Shown here: positions 61,674-64,000 of the stretch, in pieces
Layout: each line of letters starts with the position of its first letter
Numbering within the stretch: position 1 is the first letter of the stretch
DNA from: Orenia metallireducens
GTDB taxonomy: Bacteria > Bacillota > Halanaerobiia > Halobacteroidales > Halobacteroidaceae
Length of the DNA stretch: 64,000 bases
NCBI RefSeq assembly: GCF_003001995.1
Contig: NZ_PVNB01000017.1
Span: 23,808 to 87,807, forward strand
Direction of reading: 5' to 3'
Notes under the pieces: generated by a model
Databases searched by the model: none
Told to the model about the DNA's origin: nothing
Seen by the model: only the letters and a program-made list of their open reading frames with translations
Position numbers and translations under genes: made by a program

Positions 61674-61798
61674 GATATTGCGACACTTTGTGTCGAGTGT
61701 GAGCTATGAGTGTGAGTGTGTGTAAAACTTCTTTTTATTGGGGTTTACTCACACTCACACACCCACTCACGCTAATTTTAAAAGTATCACAATATATC
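61674..61798. repeat. 125-bp member of the inverted-end element family
   Basis: Left end GATATTGCGACACTTT (61674-61689); right end AAAAGTATCACAATATATC (61780-61798). Interior arms GAGTGTGAG...GAGTGTGTGT and ACTCACACTCACACACCCAC fold on each other; they are runs of drifting GTGTGAG words unlike the interiors of other members. Confidence 0.7.
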
Positions 61799-61871
61799 CA
61801 TTAATAGGCACTATTTACATTCAAATTTAATCATAATATCGTATCAAATTAAAAAAATATAGAAGTATTTC

Positions 61872-61930
61872 TTGCAATTTAAGTTTAATAGCATTATAAT
61901 TAGATTGTACACAATTTAATTAAGTGTAAT
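61872..61930 (+). promoter_or_regulatory. ohrR promoter with operator
   Basis: TTGCAA (61872-61877), 17-base spacer, TATAAT (61895-61900). ATTGTACACAATTTAATTAA (61904-61923) then GTGTAAT overlaps the start point; its TGTACACAATTTAATTA is the inverse of the core of the palindrome at 63041, so both promoters likely bind the same OhrR protein. Confidence 0.8.
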
Positions 61931-61955
61931 TTAATTACTGAAAATAAAAGAGGGA

Positions 61956-62402
61956 GTGATCAATATTAATAAATATGATTTATTAAAGCTTGATAATCAG
62001 CTATGTTTTCCTATATATGTTGCCTCAAAAGAGATCATTAAAATATATAAGCCTTATCTTAAGGAATTGAATTTAACATATACCCAGTATATTGTAATGA
62101 TGGTTCTTTGGGAGGAGGATAATATCTCTGTGAAGGATATTGGAGAAAAGTTATATTTAGATTCTGGAACTTTAACTCCAGTATTAAAGAAATTAGAGAA
62201 GCTAAATTTAATTGAAAGGAGGAGAAGCGAAGAGGATGAGAGGGTTTTAATTATATCTTTGACTGAAAAAGGGAAAGGTTTAAAAGAGAAAGCTTCTGAG
62301 ATCCCCACTAAAGCTTTTTGTAAAACAGGCTTAAAAGAGGAAGATGCTTTGTTATTAAAAGACAAGTTAAGTGAATTAGTGAAAAATCTTATAAATAATT
62401 AA
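61956..62402 (+). CDS. ohrR: MarR-family peroxide sensor OhrR
   Basis: A ~145-residue MarR-type repressor. LKLDNQLCFPIYVASKEIIK contains the reactive Cys and Tyr in the positions of Bacillus OhrR (QLCFLLYASSRE), followed by LNLTYTQYIVMMVLWEEDNI and winged helix SVKDIGEKLYLDSGTLTPVL. Oxidation by organic peroxide would release it from DNA. The next gene is a glutathione peroxidase. Start: GTG 61956 sits inside AGAGGGAGTGAT; ATT 61965 (then NKYDLLKLDN) has proper spacing and may be the true start. Confidence 0.92.
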   Translation: MININKYDLLKLDNQLCFPIYVASKEIIKIYKPYLKELNLTYTQYIVMMVLWEEDNISVKDIGEKLYLDSGTLTPVLKKLEKLNLIERRRSEEDERVLIISLTEKGKGLKEKASEIPTKAFCKTGLKEEDALLLKDKLSELVKNLINN

Positions 62403-62423
62403 AAATTAAGAGGAGATGATAGA

Positions 62424-62969
62424 ATGTCAATTTATGATTTTAAGGTCAAAGCTGTAGATGGTAAAGAGGTTAGTCTAGAAGAGTATAAAGGTAAAGTACT
62501 TATTATAGCTAATACTGCTAGTAAGTGTGGGTTTACTCCCCAATATGAAGATTTACAGAAGTTGTATGAAGAGTACAAGGACCAGGGGCTTGAAATTTTA
62601 GGATTCCCATGCAATCAATTTGCCAATCAGGAGCCTGGAACTAGCCAAGAGGCACAGAGCTTTTGTACTATGAATTATGGTGTTGAATTTCCTATTTTTG
62701 CTAAAGTAGATGTTAGAGGTGAAGGTGCGATACCATTATTTAAGTATCTTACAGAGAAAGCTCCTCATGAAGGCTTTGATTTAGATCATCCTAATTCTAA
62801 ATTAATCTACTCAGTTTTAAGTGATAAGTTCCCAAGCTATATTCATGGCAACTCAATCAAATGGAATTTTACTAAATTTGTTGTTGGTAGAGATGGAGAG
62901 GTTTTAAAGAGATTTGAAACTCATATTGAGCCAAGGTATATGGAAGAATATATTCAAGAGGTTTTATAG
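62424..62969 (+). CDS. Glutathione peroxidase-like thiol peroxidase 1
   Basis: A 181-residue peroxidase reducing hydroperoxides. Catalytic Cys in IANTASKCGFTPQYE (~res 35), not selenocysteine; Gln/Asn/Trp partners in FPCNQFANQEPG and IKWNFTKFVVGRDG. Bacterial Cys forms usually draw on thioredoxin rather than glutathione, which suits the thioredoxin-rich surroundings. 22 bases after ohrR, so co-transcribed and peroxide-inducible. It is slightly longer than its sister at 63171, with an inserted EKAPHEGFDLDHPNSK. Confidence 0.94.
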   Translation: MSIYDFKVKAVDGKEVSLEEYKGKVLIIANTASKCGFTPQYEDLQKLYEEYKDQGLEILGFPCNQFANQEPGTSQEAQSFCTMNYGVEFPIFAKVDVRGEGAIPLFKYLTEKAPHEGFDLDHPNSKLIYSVLSDKFPSYIHGNSIKWNFTKFVVGRDGEVLKRFETHIEPRYMEEYIQEVL

Positions 62970-62975
62970 GCTGCT

Positions 62976-63007
62976 GATACTCTAATTTTTATAAAAATTA
63001 GAGTATC
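62976..63007 (+). terminator. Perfect 32-base palindrome after peroxidase 1
   Basis: GATACTCTAATTTTTA joined to its exact inverse. Acts as a hairpin terminator; the T run is inside the stem. Following ATCACGATAGATAATC recalls the right end of the dispersed element. Confidence 0.7.
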
Positions 63008-63040
63008 ACGATAGATAATCTGTAAGCAAGGTGGAAGTTT

Positions 63041-63074
63041 AACCCAATTAAATTGTGTACAATTTAATTGGGTT
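63041..63074. promoter_or_regulatory. 34-bp OhrR-type operator before peroxidase 2
   Basis: AACCCAATTAAATTG, TGTA, CAATTTAATTGGGTT: perfect 15-base arms. It shares AATTAAATTGTGTACA (inverse) with the ohrR promoter operator, and the TACAATT half matches known OhrR boxes. Promoter hexamers are not obvious here. Confidence 0.78.
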
Positions 63075-63170
63075 AAATCTATTATCTTGTATTGTTTTTA
63101 CAAAGAAAATATAAACAAAGTTGACCAAAATAGAGTATAGCTTATAGACAATAAAAAAGGAGATGATAAG

Positions 63171-63656
63171 ATGTCGGTTTATGATTTTAAAGTTAAGACA
63201 GCAGGTGGTCAAGAGATCAGTCTGGAAGAGTATAAAGGTAAAGTTCTTATCATAGTCAATACAGCTAGTAAATGTGGCTTCACACCTCAATACGAGGAAT
63301 TGGAGGAGTTATATAAAAAGTATGGAAATGAAAAATTTGAAATACTGGCTTTCCCTTGTAATCAATTTGGCAAGCAAGAGCCAGGAAATAATCAAGAGAT
63401 TCAATCTTTTTGTCAATTAAATTATGGGGTGAGTTTCCCAGTATTTGCAAAGGTTGATGTCAATGGCTCCGATACAACCCCATTATATGATTACCTGAAA
63501 AAAGAGCAATCTGGACTCTTAACTAAAGCAATTAAGTGGAATTTTACTAAATTCCTAGTCGATGCTAAAGGAGATGTAGTTAAAAGGTATGCTCCTACCA
63601 CTTCTCCTCTAAAATTAGAAGAAGAGATTAAAAGATTAATAGAGCAAGCAGATTAG
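63171..63656 (+). CDS. Glutathione peroxidase-like thiol peroxidase 2
   Basis: A 161-residue Cys peroxidase, typical length. IVNTASKCGFTPQYEELEEL, AFPCNQFGKQEPGNNQEIQS and IKWNFTKFLVDAKGDVVKRY show the catalytic Cys, Gln, Trp and Asn. Duplicate of the gene at 62424; under its own promoter with an operator matching that of ohrR. RBS AAAGGAGATG before ATG 63171. Confidence 0.94.
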   Translation: MSVYDFKVKTAGGQEISLEEYKGKVLIIVNTASKCGFTPQYEELEELYKKYGNEKFEILAFPCNQFGKQEPGNNQEIQSFCQLNYGVSFPVFAKVDVNGSDTTPLYDYLKKEQSGLLTKAIKWNFTKFLVDAKGDVVKRYAPTTSPLKLEEEIKRLIEQAD

Positions 63657-63677
63657 GGAGAAATTAGATAATAGAAT

Positions 63678-63822
63678 GATAATGCGACACTTTTGAGTTG
63701 ATAGTTGATAGTGTGTAGTGGATAGTTAGAGGACTAAAAACCTATATTTAAATGGTTTTGAACTTAACTATCAACTGTCAATTATCAACTATACACTGAA
63801 GTAAAAAAGTGTCCCAATTGAT
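63678..63822. repeat. 145-bp member of the inverted-end element family
   Basis: Left end GATAATGCGACACTTTT (63678-63694); right end AAAAAAGTGTCCCAATTGAT (63803-63822). The interior is GAGTTGATAGTTGATAGTGT on one side and TAACTATCAACTGTCAATTA on the other, drifting copies of AGTTGATAG and inverse. Lies directly before the insertion sequence. Confidence 0.7.
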
Positions 63823-63836
63823 GCTAGTATAAAATC

Positions 63837-64000
63837 ATGGACACACTTTAGTGAACATATTACAATATAACTAAGAAAGGGTGTGTCCATATGAGTTATA
63901 CAGAGGATTTTAAACAAACGATAGTTGAACTTTATCAATCAGGTAATAAATCTAAATCAGAGCTTGCTCGCGAATATGGTGTTTCTAGAACTTCTATAAA
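63837..64000 (+). mobile_element. Left end of an IS3-type insertion sequence (cut by window edge)
   Basis: Starts near TGGACACACTTTAGTGAAC (63838 on), a typical IS3-group inverted repeat, then the transposase helix-turn-helix gene from ATG 63891. GGTGTGTCCAT just before the ATG is the inverse of the first bases and may form a hairpin hiding the start, limiting translation from read-through mRNA. The right end lies outside the window. Confidence 0.75.
63891..64000 (+). CDS. IS3-family transposase OrfA, N-terminal part
   Basis: The first ~37 codons read MSYTEDFKQTIVELYQSGNK, SKSELAREYGVSRTSIK, the N-terminal helix-turn-helix of IS3-family OrfA that binds the element ends. RBS AGAAAGGG. Cut by the window end, so subgroup and integrity are unknown; homologous leucine-zipper and OrfB parts would follow. 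Confidence 0.85.
   Translation, partial: MSYTEDFKQTIVELYQSGNKSKSELAREYGVSRTSI

Noticed and set aside
61690..61775. Possible CRISPR-like repeat array
   Set aside because: Repeats are overlapping drifting words with no regular spacers and no cas genes nearby.
62424..63656. Possible selenocysteine in the glutathione peroxidases
   Set aside because: The catalytic codon is TGT (Cys) in both genes, with no in-frame TGA.

Overview
The window looks like the chromosome of a low-GC, diderm, anaerobic Firmicute, most plausibly a Halanaerobiales member of the Orenia/Halobacteroides type. The signs are AT-rich coding sequence with strong AGGAGG ribosome sites, classic TTGACA/TATAAT promoters, and genuine outer-membrane proteins (a porin-like barrel and a BamA/TamA-like barrel, both ending in Phe). 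The taxonomic assignment is an inference. No rRNA, tRNA or CRISPR array was seen.

Layout. 1-4600: glycerol/dihydroxyacetone use (end of glpK, GlpA-like and second flavin oxidoreductase, DUF1667 protein, DhaM). 4634-5233: DUF421 membrane protein. 5511-10351: arsenic operon arsR-arsD-arsA1-arsA2-metallophosphoesterase-CC-motif protein-acr3, under a palindrome-covered promoter. 10464-13769: a Fur-box-controlled lipoprotein with two flavinylation motifs, then PadR regulator and a FetAB-like metal exporter. 14088-18571: metal/redox cluster A, two divergent units (thioredoxin, ArsR, CcdA-like, SurA-like/thioredoxin fusion; and a frameshifted arsR, ArsP-type permease, thioredoxin), then arsC. 18747-19181: a FetA-like gene broken by a 190-bp TA-flanked MITE-like element. 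19784-26868: glycoside use and assorted enzymes (GH1, acetyltransferase, VOC, PHP phosphatase, secreted GH3, HAD). 26935-47188: a large L-rhamnose/rhamnoside locus (DeoR regulator, porin, rhaB-rhaA-rhaD-fucO, GPH symporter, a chemoreceptor fused to a sugar-binding domain, mgsA, intracellular GH3, GH78, GH2, pgmB). 47606: GntR/UTRA regulator. 48523-53330: metal cluster B, parallel to cluster A (methyltransferase with CC-x4-C tail, ArsR, ArsP-type permease, DUF2164, thioredoxin, two half-permeases, two Gate-domain proteins). 53428-59634: EamA transporter, flavinylated lipoprotein plus flavodoxin, BamA-like barrel, aroE, small proteins. 59857-63656: ABC exporter, OhrR-type regulator with two glutathione peroxidases. 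63837-64000: left end of an IS3-type element.

How it fits together. Arsenate would be reduced by ArsC using thioredoxin; arsenite is handed by ArsD to the two-subunit ArsA and leaves through Acr3. Cluster B may methylate and export arsenic or another soft metal. Rhamnosides would cross the outer membrane through the porin, enter by the GPH symporter, be cut inside by GH78/GH3/GH2, and rhamnose would pass through RhaA/B/D to dihydroxyacetone phosphate and lactaldehyde, the latter reduced by FucO; MgsA and the glycerol genes meet at dihydroxyacetone phosphate.

Most interesting non-gene signals: two copies of one promoter-plus-hairpin leader in the rhamnose locus; a dispersed family of inverted-repeat elements with shared ends (about GATATTGCGACACTTT) and unrelated interiors; an operator shared by the ohrR and second peroxidase promoters; and three genes that seem to start at ATT.
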